Of a stretch of DNA of 51,372 bases, positions 1 through 8,021 are shown one piece after another; within the stretch, counting starts at the first letter, position 1, and every line of letters begins with the position of its first letter. The notes under the pieces were generated by a model that had not been told where the DNA came from, did not search any database, and saw nothing but the letters and a program-made list of their open reading frames with translations. The translations under genes were made by a program, and so were the position numbers. The stretch lies in contig CAJOFM010000020.1 in NCBI GenBank assembly GCA_905233915.1, forward strand, positions 1-51,372, given 5' to 3'. Origin of the DNA: an uncultured Muribaculaceae bacterium. Its GTDB lineage: Bacteria; Bacteroidota; Bacteroidia; Bacteroidales; Muribaculaceae.

Positions 1-738
1 CTCCTTGATCTGGGCCTCGATGTGGTCAACATCGACGTCACCCACGATGACCAGAGCCTGGTTGTCGGGACGATACCACTTGTGGTAGTAGTCACGCAGC
101 TCGTTGTAGGGGAAGTTGTCCACCACGCTCATCAGACCGATGGGCAGGCGCTTACCGAACTTCGAGTTGGGGAACAGGGGCTCCAACTGGCGCTCGAGCA
201 TACGCATCTGTGCGCTCTGGCCCAGACGCCACTCCTCGTGGATCACACCACGCTCCTTGTCGATCTCCTCGTCGGTGAGCAACAGACCGGTGCTCCAGTC
301 CTTGAGGATGAGCAGACACGAGTCGATAGCGCTCTGGCGGGTGCTGGGCACGTCGTTGATGTTATAAACGGTCTCGGCAATGCTGGTGTAAGCGTTCAGG
401 TCACCGCCGAAGTTCACACCCAGCGAACGGGTGTAGTCGATAATGCTCTTGCCCTCGCCGTTGAAGTGCTCACTGCCGTTGAAGGCCATGTGCTCCAGGA
501 AGTGGGCAAGACCGCGCTGGCTCTCCTCCTCCTGGATGGAGCCCACACGCTGTGCGATGTAGAAATTCACACGGTTTTCAGGATAGTCGTTGTGGCGGAT
601 GTAGTAAGTCAGTCCGCAATCCAGTTTACCGATGCGCACGGCATCGTCCACGGGGATGGGCGGCATTTCCTGTGCCGTCATCACGTTGAAGCTGAAAGCC
701 ATCAGCATCAACAGCAACATCGAAAATAACTTCTTCAT
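1..738 (-). CDS. M16 family zinc peptidase, N-terminal part (cut by window edge)
   Basis: The reading frame is open for 246 codons from the ATG at 738 to the window edge, so the C-terminal part is missing. It starts with a signal peptide ([17 protein letters not shown]). The inverted zinc motif HFLEH lies at residues 79-83, where H79 and H83 bind zinc and E82 is the catalytic base. A downstream ERGVIHEE segment (about 162-169) should supply the third zinc ligand. This is the catalytic N-terminal domain of the insulinase/pitrilysin (PqqL-like) family, which degrades peptides in the periplasm or at the outer membrane. Full-length Bacteroidota relatives are about 940 residues with four homologous domains. 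An in-frame ATG at 744 is an alternative start. A promoter of the TTG-N19-TAnnTTTG type lies upstream at 797-826. Substrate is unknown. Confidence 0.93.
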   Translation of the reverse strand, partial: MKKLFSMLLLMLMAFSFNVMTAQEMPPIPVDDAVRIGKLDCGLTYYIRHNDYPENRVNFYIAQRVGSIQEEESQRGLAHFLEHMAFNGSEHFNGEGKSIIDYTRSLGVNFGGDLNAYTSIAETVYNINDVPSTRQSAIDSCLLILKDWSTGLLLTDEEIDKERGVIHEEWRLGQSAQMRMLERQLEPLFPNSKFGKRLPIGLMSVVDNFPYNELRDYYHKWYRPDNQALVIVGDVDVDHIEAQIKE

Positions 739-796
739 GTTCATAAACTCTTTTTTATAATTGATTGAAATATAATGTTATTCTTTTTTGCGATTG

Positions 797-826
797 CAAA
801 TTTATATCATCCTTAACGATTGGCAA
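797..826 (-). promoter_or_regulatory. Bacteroidota-type promoter for the M16 peptidase
   Basis: On the minus strand the -7 element TAAATTTG (797-804) matches TAnnTTTG. A TTG -33 element lies 19 nt upstream (824-826). The predicted start site is near 790, giving a leader of about 50 nt before the ATG at 738. Confidence 0.5.
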
Positions 827-886
827 GCATTTTTCCTTTCAAAATAGACAGATGCCGCCTTTTCAGACATATATTCAGTTGATTGA

Positions 887-1300
887 TTATTCTTTTCGTG
901 TTTCGTTCAAGTAACTGAGGCCTACACCCAAGCAGCCGCAAAGCAGGTAAATGAACAGTTGGTTCAAACTCAGGCTCGGATCTTTAATCAGCATGACATC
1001 GGTGCCAAATGCTGTCGACAGATGACCAATGAGAGCCACGGCAACGATAATCTTGTAATAGAAAAAGTTCTTGGCCATTTTCTTGTCCATGCGGTGCTTG
1101 CGCCCGACAAGGACTCCAAAAATCCAGATGGCAAAGCCGCCAACGATGGCACCGAAAAGCCAACCGTAAGCATCAAACTCGGGGAGGTCCCATAGGCCGG
1201 CAATGCCGCAAACCATGGCGATGATGCCCCCGATGGACATGATGATACCCAGTGCAATCAGCACCCGGCTCAAGGTCTTATTTCTTGTCTCGTTTTCCAT
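887..1300 (-). CDS. small integral membrane protein, four predicted helices
   Basis: The protein has 137 residues from the ATG at 1300 (MENETRNKTLSRVL). A TTG 21 bases upstream at 1321 would add seven residues. I prefer the ATG because the predicted transcription start of the ECF-like promoter (1331-1359) lies only a few bases before the TTG. Four hydrophobic stretches are visible: LIALGIIMSIGGIIAMVCGI, WLFGAIVGGFAIWIFGVLV, the IIVAVALIGHL segment and LFIYLLCGCLGVGLSYL. A basic loop (GRKHRMDKKMAK) follows the second. I recognise no family. The next gene upstream on this strand ends at 1487, and the gap holds a palindromic intergenic repeat, so this gene is probably transcribed alone from its own stress-type promoter. 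Confidence 0.75.
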   Translation of the reverse strand: MENETRNKTLSRVLIALGIIMSIGGIIAMVCGIAGLWDLPEFDAYGWLFGAIVGGFAIWIFGVLVGRKHRMDKKMAKNFFYYKIIVAVALIGHLSTAFGTDVMLIKDPSLSLNQLFIYLLCGCLGVGLSYLNETRKE

Positions 1301-1330
1301 AACAAGTGATGTCTTTTTCAATTATTTTCA

Positions 1331-1359
1331 TCCGTTAGACGCAACACCCCCCCAAAAAG
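1331..1359 (-). promoter_or_regulatory. ECF-sigma-like promoter (CTTTTTGG-N9-GCGTCTAACGGA)
   Basis: On the minus strand CTTTTTGG (1352-1359) is followed after nine bases by GCGTCTAACGGA (1331-1342). CGTCTAA resembles the -10 element of group IV (ECF) sigma factors. The same two blocks at identical spacing occur at 37857-37889, also just upstream of a membrane-protein gene. That conservation suggests a functional site rather than chance. Confidence 0.5.
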
Positions 1360-1394
1360 CTACACACCACTCATTGTTTTTTCAATTTTAGTGT

Positions 1395-1480
1395 AATAAG
1401 CCCCCTATTTGTTAAGAGGGAAACACCTTCCCCCTTGAGGAGAGAAGGTGCCAGAAAGGACCGGAGAGGGGTATTCGCGT
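1395..1480. repeat. palindromic intergenic repeat
   Basis: The gap between two minus-strand genes contains short inverted repeats, including CACCTTC...GAAGGTG and CCCCT...AGGGG stretches. Its style resembles the element at 50932-51055 (CCCCTCTT..., GGGGAGGAG). It may act as a processing or termination element for the S41 peptidase transcript ending at 1487. It has no coding potential. Confidence 0.4.
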
Positions 1481-1486
1481 CTTTGT

Positions 1487-3106
1487 TCAATGCTTGCCGT
1501 TGATGTAGTCCAGCAGGTAGAGCAGAATCGTGTTGTCGTCGAAGTCATAACGCTTGTAGTCCTCGTAGGTAGGCATCAGGTCGGGCGTGAAATCATGGGC
1601 CCGCGGGTCATCCACCGGCAGGAAGACTTGCAGCGAGTTGGAGATGGAGCCGCGCATCCCGGTGCGGGGCAGCATGAACTCGGTCACCTCCATGTAGGTG
1701 TTAGGTGCCTGGCTGCAGGTCACACCAACGACAGTCGCTCCCATCTTCCACAGGTAGAACGCATAGTGGAAGGCAGCGCTGAATGTTCCCGGGTCGGTCA
1801 ACACATACACGTGCTCAGGCGTATAGACCGGCTTGCCATGCTGTGCCGCGAGTTTGTCCTTGACACTGCTCATGGCATTGGCGATAAAGCCGTTGCGTAT
1901 TTCGTCGGTGACCTCGTTGACGGCAAAGCCATCTTCGTCAAACATATAGTCGCCCATGAGGAAATTGGTGTTGTTGGCGGCATTCTCTTCCTCGAGGGAG
2001 CTGTTGTATTTCTTCATCAACAGCGGCGAAATCAGTCGGGCCCCGCAGACACCCCAGTTGCCTTGGTCGATGAGATACTTGTCACCCCACATCTGGTAAA
2101 GGGTGGGAATGGTAATCGGAGTCCAGCCGCCATCATTGCCGCGCAGGTCGATAATCAGGTTCTTGCTGCCGTTTTGTTTCATCAGCTGAAGCATTTTCTC
2201 AAATTCATCGCTGAACGACGGCATCTGCGCAATGGCCTGGTCGGGGTCGGCGGGCATTTCCTTTCCCCAGAAGTAATACACCCGCTGGAGCTGTTCCTGA
2301 TAGTCCCATCCATTGGACCGCATGTACTCAAAACAGTCGCGGGCCATGATGCTTTTCAGTTTCAGGTACATCGTGTTCTTGTTTTTGCCAACGAAGTCAA
2401 ATGCCAAATCGCCATCGGGACAAACGGCCTTGGTGCTGGCCTTCGCCCCTTGGTTGGCCATGTACCATTCACGGGCTTGATTCATGGGCATGAGCGGCAG
2501 TTTCAAGTCCATGCGTTTGCCCTTGGGGGTCTCGATCTGGTAGGTGATGAATTCATCGCTCACGCCGGGAATTACCTTGCGCAGGGTGCCGGGCTGCATG
2601 CCACGGTAGCACACCAGCAGTTTTTTGCCGATATTGTTCTCGGTTGTATAATATTTGGCCAATCCGTCGCAAACGTCGTTGACAGGAACATTCTCGATGG
2701 CCAGCAATCGGCTGCCGATCAGCTCCTTGTATTCATCGGGCAGATGCTTGATGATAATCGCGTCATTAATGGCCTCAAACATGATGGGTGCCAGTGCGTT
2801 ATTGTTTGAATTTTGCTGGGTCCAGATGCCAGTGTGGCCGTCGTGCAACGGCACAAGGAATTCTCTCATGCGTCGTGCCAACTCATCGGTGCTGGTGACC
2901 GAATCCTGGATGAGATTGAAACGGGTCTCCATGGCAGCCTTGCGGAAGAAGGGCTTCCCGCCATAGTTGGTATAGGGGTCAGGATGGGTCTCTTCCAGCA
3001 GCCTGACAAACTCGTTGAAGTCGGCGACAATGGAGTCGTTGGGCACTTGTGCGACAGCGCTGAGTGCCATCACCATCAGTATGGTTGCAAAAATCATTTT
3101 TTTCAT
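1487..3106 (-). CDS. S41 family serine peptidase, secreted
   Basis: The protein has 539 residues with a signal peptide (MKKMIFATILMVMALSAVAQ). The S41 C-terminal processing peptidase core is visible in its second half: DLRGNDGG at 320-327 and VYVLTDPGTFSAA at 433-445. S443 is the likely nucleophile at the tip of the 'TFSAA' motif. An N-terminal helical region contains the DGHTG segment (89-93) seen in Bacteroidota S41 enzymes that resemble the tricorn and retinol-binding groups. I see no clear PDZ domain. It should cleave peptides or protein C-termini in the periplasm. It lies 58 nt downstream of the gene at 3165-3575 with no terminator between, so it is probably the last gene of the operon that begins at 7982. 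Substrate is unknown. Confidence 0.9.
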   Translation of the reverse strand: MKKMIFATILMVMALSAVAQVPNDSIVADFNEFVRLLEETHPDPYTNYGGKPFFRKAAMETRFNLIQDSVTSTDELARRMREFLVPLHDGHTGIWTQQNSNNNALAPIMFEAINDAIIIKHLPDEYKELIGSRLLAIENVPVNDVCDGLAKYYTTENNIGKKLLVCYRGMQPGTLRKVIPGVSDEFITYQIETPKGKRMDLKLPLMPMNQAREWYMANQGAKASTKAVCPDGDLAFDFVGKNKNTMYLKLKSIMARDCFEYMRSNGWDYQEQLQRVYYFWGKEMPADPDQAIAQMPSFSDEFEKMLQLMKQNGSKNLIIDLRGNDGGWTPITIPTLYQMWGDKYLIDQGNWGVCGARLISPLLMKKYNSSLEEENAANNTNFLMGDYMFDEDGFAVNEVTDEIRNGFIANAMSSVKDKLAAQHGKPVYTPEHVYVLTDPGTFSAAFHYAFYLWKMGATVVGVTCSQAPNTYMEVTEFMLPRTGMRGSISNSLQVFLPVDDPRAHDFTPDLMPTYEDYKRYDFDDNTILLYLLDYINGKH

Positions 3107-3164
3107 CTTTATATAGGTTTAAGAGTTAATTACTGTGGGAGCACATGTTCTGATTTGAATAGTA

Positions 3165-3575
3165 TTATTGTCCGTTGGCTTGTTGGGCCTCTTTTCTCAT
3201 TTTTCCGGCAACCCAATATTCCATGATGTTGCCGATGAGCAGAATCAGGAAGATGTAGACGGGACTTCCCACCCCGAACAATGTCAGGACAATGAGGATC
3301 AATGAAAGGCAAACCACGATAGTTGTGATAATGAGCCATACCTGCGTGCGCTTGCTCCAATGGCCGCCATAGAGGCACAACACTTCGCCTAACAGCCAAA
3401 CATTATATCCCGTAATCGCCGGGGTCGCGAACCAATTGGTGTCCACGTTGAACCAGCTCGTGATTTTGGCAAGCAGCACTCCGGCGATAGCAGCAAAAAA
3501 CAACGTCAAGCCTACAGTCTGCACCGCCTTGCCTACAGGCGTAAATAACGTGGTTCTTGTTTTCTTCTGTTTCAT
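3165..3575 (-). CDS. integral membrane protein, four predicted helices, unknown
   Basis: The protein has 136 residues. A basic start (MKQKKTRTTLFTPVGK) is followed by hydrophobic segments at AVQTVGLTLFFAAIAGVLLA, a weaker GYNVWLLGEVLCLYGG stretch, VWLIITTIVVCLSLILIVLTL and VYIFLILLIGNIMEYWVAGK. The C-terminus is a short charged tail. I do not recognise the family. It is 30 nt downstream of a lipoprotein gene and 58 nt upstream of the S41 peptidase gene, all on the minus strand, and probably belongs to the same operon. Confidence 0.75.
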   Translation of the reverse strand: MKQKKTRTTLFTPVGKAVQTVGLTLFFAAIAGVLLAKITSWFNVDTNWFATPAITGYNVWLLGEVLCLYGGHWSKRTQVWLIITTIVVCLSLILIVLTLFGVGSPVYIFLILLIGNIMEYWVAGKMRKEAQQANGQ

Positions 3576-3605
3576 GATCGTGTGATTTTTAAGGGTGATG
3601 AATCA

Positions 3606-4241
3606 TCAGTCGTTCTTGACGAGTTCGCCAGTCGAGGGGTCGGATGCCGAGCGCTGGACGGTATAGTCGAGCGTGGAAGCCTCCTCGTTGGCAAGTTCAA
3701 GATAGGTCTTGAGTTTGCTTCCCCTCACGCTATGGATGGGACAAAAAGTGACCCTGTAATAATCTCTCATCACGAAATTGGGAGTGTAGGTGGAATCTGT
3801 GTCCTGTACAGGATAGTGATTTATACACATACTGCTACCGATGCGAATCATCTTGTCCTTATCCACATCAATGCCGGGCTTTATCAGATAGCGGGCCTTG
3901 AGGTAGAGTCGAGCAGGAATGGTGTCGATGATGATATCCTCAGCCCATGACACTGCCGATGTTAAGTCATAATTCCACAAGCCGTCATAATCTTGAATAC
4001 CCACACTTAAACTCGAGATGTTGTCTCTGGTGAGTGTATCGGTGATGAGTTCGCCGTTACCGTTGGTATAAGTGAACTCGATATCGACATAATCCATCAG
4101 TTCTCGTGAACAATCCCATGAGTACTGGAATTTCAGGGAATTAACGTGTTCGGGAGACTGATCACTCTTCTGCTCACACGATGTGAACACAGCACAAGCT
4201 ATAACAACGAGAGTTGCAATATATAATAGCGTCGGTTTCAT
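3606..4241 (-). CDS. lipoprotein, paralogue of the upstream lipoprotein
   Basis: The protein has 211 residues with a lipoprotein signal peptide ending in the lipobox VFTSC (Cys at 21). The mature part is acidic and probably beta-rich. It shares a pattern with its neighbour at 4262-4885: an FTYTNGNGE...TDTLT segment here against LTYKGDGG...TDTITG there, then DTIPA...LIKPG here against DTFPC...FIPKSG there. The two are similar in length (211 and 207). I take them as a diverged tandem duplication. No known family is recognised. The gap to the upstream gene is 20 nt, consistent with co-transcription. The likely location is the periplasmic side of a membrane or the cell surface. Confidence 0.8.
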   Translation of the reverse strand: MKPTLLYIATLVVIACAVFTSCEQKSDQSPEHVNSLKFQYSWDCSRELMDYVDIEFTYTNGNGELITDTLTRDNISSLSVGIQDYDGLWNYDLTSAVSWAEDIIIDTIPARLYLKARYLIKPGIDVDKDKMIRIGSSMCINHYPVQDTDSTYTPNFVMRDYYRVTFCPIHSVRGSKLKTYLELANEEASTLDYTVQRSASDPSTGELVKND

Positions 4242-4261
4242 TGTCGTTGATGATTTAAAGG

Positions 4262-4885
4262 TTATTGTTCAGTAGATTCACTTGCCGACTGCTCTGCCTG
4301 CTTAGCAGCCTTCTGTACCTCGGCTTCATACAGGTCTGAATCGGGCCATCTGGGAACTGCCGCATGAACATTAACATCCAGTTTTCCCTTCCCTGTGAAC
4401 TTGATTCGGCCATTCTCTTTAATGGCCGTGACGAGAATGGACTGGTCGCTATGGTCATTAGCCATGTCCAGGAGGGTGGCCACCTTGTCACTTTTCAGGG
4501 TGAACGGGTTCACCAAGTAATAATCCAAACCAAGATTCTCACCTCCTCGTGCATAAGCGCTGAATACGGCCTCCAGTTCATAAGACGCTTTCTTCAACTG
4601 GCTACCGGACTTGGGAATGAAGGTGTAGTCAATGAGTCCATATTGGCACGGGAAGGTGTCCATGTGGACGACCTTATTCCATACCTTGCCGGTGATGGTG
4701 TCGGTAACGGTCATGCCGCCATCGCCCTTGTAGGTGAGCGCCAGGTCGGCAACCTGGGCCATGTCGTTCGAGAGGGTGATGTTGTAATAGACTTTCAGCC
4801 TACCATCCTTATTATTGTCGCCGCATGAGCTGAGCGCCATGATGGCGAGCAGCATCAGCGTTGTGGCAAATATATACTTTTTCAT
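4262..4885 (-). CDS. lipoprotein, first of a paralogous pair
   Basis: The protein has 207 residues from the ATG at 4885 (MKKYIFATTLMLLAIMALSSC). An upstream in-frame TTG at 4921 is rejected because it would put 12 residues before a standard signal peptide and overlap the microprotein gene. The lipobox is LSSC, followed by a charged GDNNKDG linker. The mature part contains NITLSN, ALTYKGDGG, TVTDTITG and DTFPCQYG motifs and ends with an Ala/Gln/Ser-rich tail (QKAAKQAEQSASES). It resembles the next lipoprotein. Function is unknown. Its position downstream of a YtrA-type regulator and an ABC transporter suggests an envelope role in the same response. Confidence 0.8.
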   Translation of the reverse strand: MKKYIFATTLMLLAIMALSSCGDNNKDGRLKVYYNITLSNDMAQVADLALTYKGDGGMTVTDTITGKVWNKVVHMDTFPCQYGLIDYTFIPKSGSQLKKASYELEAVFSAYARGGENLGLDYYLVNPFTLKSDKVATLLDMANDHSDQSILVTAIKENGRIKFTGKGKLDVNVHAAVPRWPDSDLYEAEVQKAAKQAEQSASESTEQ

Positions 4886-4917
4886 AATAAATAGAGATTT
4901 TGAGTTGATGACTGTGA

Positions 4918-5004
4918 TCAATGAGAGATGATGACACTTGTAATCAATGTGGCGATGGCGATGATCACCGCAGTTGCTGTTGCGACAAAATTCTGCTGTT
5001 CCAT
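4918..5004 (-). CDS. 28-residue single-pass membrane microprotein
   Basis: A short frame from the ATG at 5004 to TGA at 4918-4920 reads MEQQNFVATATAVIIAIATL followed by ITSVIISH. A short polar N-terminus is followed by a hydrophobic stretch of about 20 residues, which would form one membrane helix. It sits 27 nt after the GntR stop and 32 nt before the next lipoprotein, exactly filling the gap with normal operon spacing. Small hydrophobic proteins encoded beside transporters and regulators often modulate the transporter. That is the inference here; no homologue is recognised and the frame could be fortuitous. Confidence 0.5.
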   Translation of the reverse strand: MEQQNFVATATAVIIAIATLITSVIISH

Positions 5005-5031
5005 AATCTTATTGTTTTGCTAAAAAATGAG

Positions 5032-5394
5032 TCACTTGTTCAGAAAATCGTTGTAGAGTGCCTGGAGCTCGGCGGGGGTAATGCCCACGGCCTTGAGCTG
5101 GCCCAGGAAGTAGTCCATTTCGCCCTGCATGAGCTGCTCACGGCGCGAGGCCACAATCTTCTCCTGAGCGTCGGGGCACACGAAGTAACCCAGTCCGCGC
5201 TTGGTGTAGATGATGCCGCTGTGCTGCAGGTGGTCGTAGGTGCGCGCCACGGTGTTGGCGTTGACCTCAATCTCGGCGGCGAGTTCTCGCACGCTCGGTA
5301 CCTTGCCGTCGGGTGTCAGTTTTCCGGACAGGATCTGGTCCCCGATGCGGTCTGCAATCTGCAGATATATCGCTTTATTATCCTTGAAATTCAT
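5032..5394 (-). CDS. GntR family regulator, YtrA subfamily
   Basis: The protein has 120 residues. The N-terminal winged helix-turn-helix runs from about 8 to 75 and includes AIYLQIADRIGDQILSGKL, PSVRELAAEIEVNANTVAR (recognition helix) and the wing IIYTKRGLGYFV. The C-terminal part is only about 45 residues of helix, too short for a FadR/HutC effector domain and typical of the YtrA subfamily, which represses ABC-transporter operons. It is encoded 3 nt downstream of the second permease gene. A perfect inverted repeat over the operon's start site (8022-8045) is its likely operator, so the operon is probably autoregulated. Known YtrA regulators respond to cell-wall antibiotics or envelope stress; the signal here is unknown. 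Confidence 0.9.
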   Translation of the reverse strand: MNFKDNKAIYLQIADRIGDQILSGKLTPDGKVPSVRELAAEIEVNANTVARTYDHLQHSGIIYTKRGLGYFVCPDAQEKIVASRREQLMQGEMDYFLGQLKAVGITPAELQALYNDFLNK

Positions 5395-5397
5395 AGC

Positions 5398-6183
5398 TTA
5401 TTTCCACCATTTAAGAGTTATTACATCCTTGTGCTTGAGAACGAACCAAGCCATTACCAGGCACAAGAGATAGATGATTGCATCAATCCAGATGCCCACG
5501 GTAGCCAGTTGATCGAAGAAACCGTTCCTGATATTGCGAGGAACCGTAAAATCATTTCCTAAGTAATGATAGGTTATATAGATGATAGCCGAAACCTGGA
5601 GAATTGCGATGACAAGCACGACCACGCCCATCTTGAGGGCTGAACGCCGTGGCCACATCACGCTGCCCAGGAAGAACGCCGCCCCGGCACCCAACGCCAC
5701 GACGAGTATAAAGATGTCAGTTTGTTCAGTCAGATTAGTCTTGAACATGTTCACCAAGTTGGTGGGCAAGGTGCTTTCAATGCCCAGCCTGGGATTGACG
5801 AAACTCATGACGAGGTATCTTGTGATGTCGGCCAGCTGGAAGCTGACGGCAAAGATCACAAAGCTACCGACGAAATACAACAGCAGGTTGACAATGTACT
5901 TCTCAAGGGCCGAGGAAGGGGAAGTGAGCAGCTCTACCCGTCCCTGGCGTGTCGTGAGATTGTGGAAAGCCAGTCCTGCCATGATAGCAGCAATCACGCT
6001 GAAAGCCAATGGATTGGGCTCGTATGATCCGTTTAATATGTTCACATTGGTGGTAATCATGGAAATCGTGTACCACAGGTAGATGCCCACCATGACGAGC
6101 GCCGGCGTGCGCCAATTCTCGGCAAATTCCTTGCGCAGTGCCGCTGTGAAACGGTTCCAGCTGAATATTTGGTTGGTATTCAT
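5398..6183 (-). CDS. ABC-2-type transporter membrane subunit
   Basis: The protein has 261 residues with about six hydrophobic segments, including ALVMVGIYLWYTISMITT, PLAFSVIAAIMAGLAFHNL, NLLLYFVGSFVIFAVSFQLA, IFILVVALGAGAAFFLGSVM, MGVVVLVIAILQVSAIIYI and IWIDAIIYLLCLVMAWFVLK. It starts with a cytosolic segment (SWNRFTAALRKEFAENWRTP) closely matching the start of its neighbour (DWGRFTAALRKEAVENKRQL). Both end in KWWK or KWWS, so they are paralogues and probably form a heterodimeric pore. The start is 42 nt downstream of the first permease gene. It should work with the ATPase at 7140-7982. Substrate is unknown; export or an envelope-sensing role is more likely than import because no binding protein is present. 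Confidence 0.87.
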   Translation of the reverse strand: MNTNQIFSWNRFTAALRKEFAENWRTPALVMVGIYLWYTISMITTNVNILNGSYEPNPLAFSVIAAIMAGLAFHNLTTRQGRVELLTSPSSALEKYIVNLLLYFVGSFVIFAVSFQLADITRYLVMSFVNPRLGIESTLPTNLVNMFKTNLTEQTDIFILVVALGAGAAFFLGSVMWPRRSALKMGVVVLVIAILQVSAIIYITYHYLGNDFTVPRNIRNGFFDQLATVGIWIDAIIYLLCLVMAWFVLKHKDVITLKWWK

Positions 6184-6225
6184 AATAATCTGTTTTATTA
6201 ATGATGAATGATAAAACGGCCAGTT

Positions 6226-7143
6226 TCAAGACCACCACTTGAGGGATACCACATCCTTGCGCTTGAACAGGTACCAGGCACCATACCAGCAAACGAGGGC
6301 AATGGCATAACTGATGTAATTGCCGAGGCTGATGGCATCCATCAACTTCGTGCCATCGATATTGGAGAGCTTGTCCAGCTTGTCCCAAGATGCGCCAATG
6401 AGAATGGGAGATGCGACAATCAGTCCTGCAAGGACATTCACAACACTGTTGAGAACTTGCTGTGCGGCAAAGGTTTTGACCACTGCCCAGCGGGGCCACA
6501 GCACACTGCCCATGAAGTACATGGCAGGCCCCAGGAAGATGGCGAGAATGGTCATCAGTTTGAAATTAGACGCAGTATACCCTGAATCCTCAAAGAAATC
6601 TGTAATGGTCATGATGTCGGCCGAGCTGCTTGTCAAAATCGACAGGAAGTTCATGGGACCGGGAACATAAAACGTCTTGCTCTTGAAAGGAGCCAGGATG
6701 GCGATGCGTGCCAGGTCGGCCAGATGGGCACAAACGAGGAAGGCCACAAAGGCACCGATGACATAGATGACCAGATTGACGGTAAACTTCTCGGTCATCG
6801 AGGCGGGCGAGGTGAATAACGCCACGCGTCCGGTCTTGCTGGTCAGGTTGCGGAAGGCCAGCGAGGCTACAATCATGACGATAAATGAGTAACACATCAT
6901 GACAATGATAGCCGGCATGAGATCGATGAGTTGCTGGCCTTCGGGGTCACCGGCGGTCATAGGGGCCATGGAATTGCTGATGATGTTTCCTATCACCATA
7001 AAGACAGTGAAGAACAGGAAAATGGATACCACGATGAGGAGCAACTGGCGCTTGTTCTCCACCGCCTCCTTGCGCAGGGCTGCCGTGAAGCGGCCCCAGT
7101 CGAAGATCTGATTGCTAACTGAAGTACTCATGGCTGCATTCAT
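6226..7143 (-). CDS. ABC-2-type transporter membrane subunit, paralogue of the next gene
   Basis: The protein has 305 residues with about six hydrophobic segments, among them LLLIVVSIFLFFTVFMVIGN, AIIVMMCYSFIVMIVASLAF and NLVIYVIGAFVAFLVCAHLA. It begins like the next gene (DWGRFTAALRKEAVENKRQ) and ends like it (LFKRKDVVSLKWWS). Both carry a FRNLTSKTGRV- or FHNLTTRQGRV-type loop after the second helix and a FTSPASMTEK- or LTSPSSALEK-type motif, so the pair arose by duplication. Its start overlaps the ATPase stop by ATGA, showing translational coupling. An internal ATG four codons in (MSTSVSNQ) is also possible. Confidence 0.87.
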   Translation of the reverse strand: MNAAMSTSVSNQIFDWGRFTAALRKEAVENKRQLLLIVVSIFLFFTVFMVIGNIISNSMAPMTAGDPEGQQLIDLMPAIIVMMCYSFIVMIVASLAFRNLTSKTGRVALFTSPASMTEKFTVNLVIYVIGAFVAFLVCAHLADLARIAILAPFKSKTFYVPGPMNFLSILTSSSADIMTITDFFEDSGYTASNFKLMTILAIFLGPAMYFMGSVLWPRWAVVKTFAAQQVLNSVVNVLAGLIVASPILIGASWDKLDKLSNIDGTKLMDAISLGNYISYAIALVCWYGAWYLFKRKDVVSLKWWS

Positions 7144-7982
7144 TTTGAGGTGGTGAACAGTTGGTTGATGGCCTCGGTATTCTGGAGCGTGGCATTGAAG
7201 AGCATCTCCAGATCAACCTTGGTCTCCTCGCCGGGCTGGGCGGGAACGGCGCCCAGAGTGCCATAGGGGCTCTGCAGCGTGTAGATGGGCTGCTCGCCCT
7301 CGCGCACCGGACGGAAGGCCAAGCGGCTTGTCACGTCGGCCATGCTGGTGTTGAGCAATACCTGGCTATGGTCGATGATGAGCACATGGTCCAGGATGTC
7401 GCTGATGTCACGCACCTGGTGGGTCGAGATGAGCATCAACTTGTCGTCGGCCATGTCGCTGGTGACGATTTTGCGGAACTGGCTCTTGCTGGGAATGTCC
7501 AGGCCGTTGGTCGGCTCGTCCATGATGAGCACGCGGGTGTTGGTGGCAAAGGCGAATGCCATGAACACTTTCTTCTTCTGGCCCATCGACAGGGCATTGA
7601 GCTTTACATTCAGATCACCGCCCATCTCAAAGATGTCCAGGTAACGCTGCATATCCTCCATGCTGAAGCGCGGGTAGAATGGAGCATTGATGCTCACATA
7701 CTTCGAGATGCTCAAGCGGGGAAGTTCAAACTCCTCGGGTACCAGGAAGAGGTCACTCATCGTTTTGGGCAGACGGCGACGCACGTTATCACCATTCATC
7801 AGCACTTCACCGGCTTGCGGTGTGAGCAGGCCCGTCATCAGATAGATGAGCGTGGACTTACCGGCTCCGTTCTTGCCCAGCAGGCCGTAAACGTTTCCGG
7901 CATTCAATTCAAGCGAGAAATCATGGAAAAGGTCTCCATTGCGCTTGTTGTAACCAAAGCTGAGATTGTTGACAGTAATCAT
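7140..7982 (-). CDS. ABC transporter ATP-binding protein
   Basis: The protein has 280 residues with a complete nucleotide-binding domain: Walker A GKNGAGKST (36-44), a Q-loop region around VPEEFEL, signature LSMGQ (131-135), Walker B VLIMDEP (151-157), D-loop NGLD and switch His in ISTHQ (H188). The signature LSMGQ instead of LSGGQ is common in this subgroup. A C-terminal tail of about 70 residues follows. It is the first gene of the operon and would energise the two permeases encoded next. The gene order ATPase, permease, permease, GntR with the regulator last differs from Bacillus ytr, where the regulator comes first. Confidence 0.95.
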   Translation of the reverse strand: MITVNNLSFGYNKRNGDLFHDFSLELNAGNVYGLLGKNGAGKSTLIYLMTGLLTPQAGEVLMNGDNVRRRLPKTMSDLFLVPEEFELPRLSISKYVSINAPFYPRFSMEDMQRYLDIFEMGGDLNVKLNALSMGQKKKVFMAFAFATNTRVLIMDEPTNGLDIPSKSQFRKIVTSDMADDKLMLISTHQVRDISDILDHVLIIDHSQVLLNTSMADVTSRLAFRPVREGEQPIYTLQSPYGTLGAVPAQPGEETKVDLEMLFNATLQNTEAINQLFTTSK

Positions 7983-8021
7983 AATAGTGGGTATTTTATT
8001 GGGTGAATAATTTACTTTTCT

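Noticed and set aside
4886..4921. Upstream TTG start for the lipoprotein at 4262-4885
   Set aside because: It would place 12 polar residues before a standard lipoprotein signal peptide and overlap the microprotein gene.
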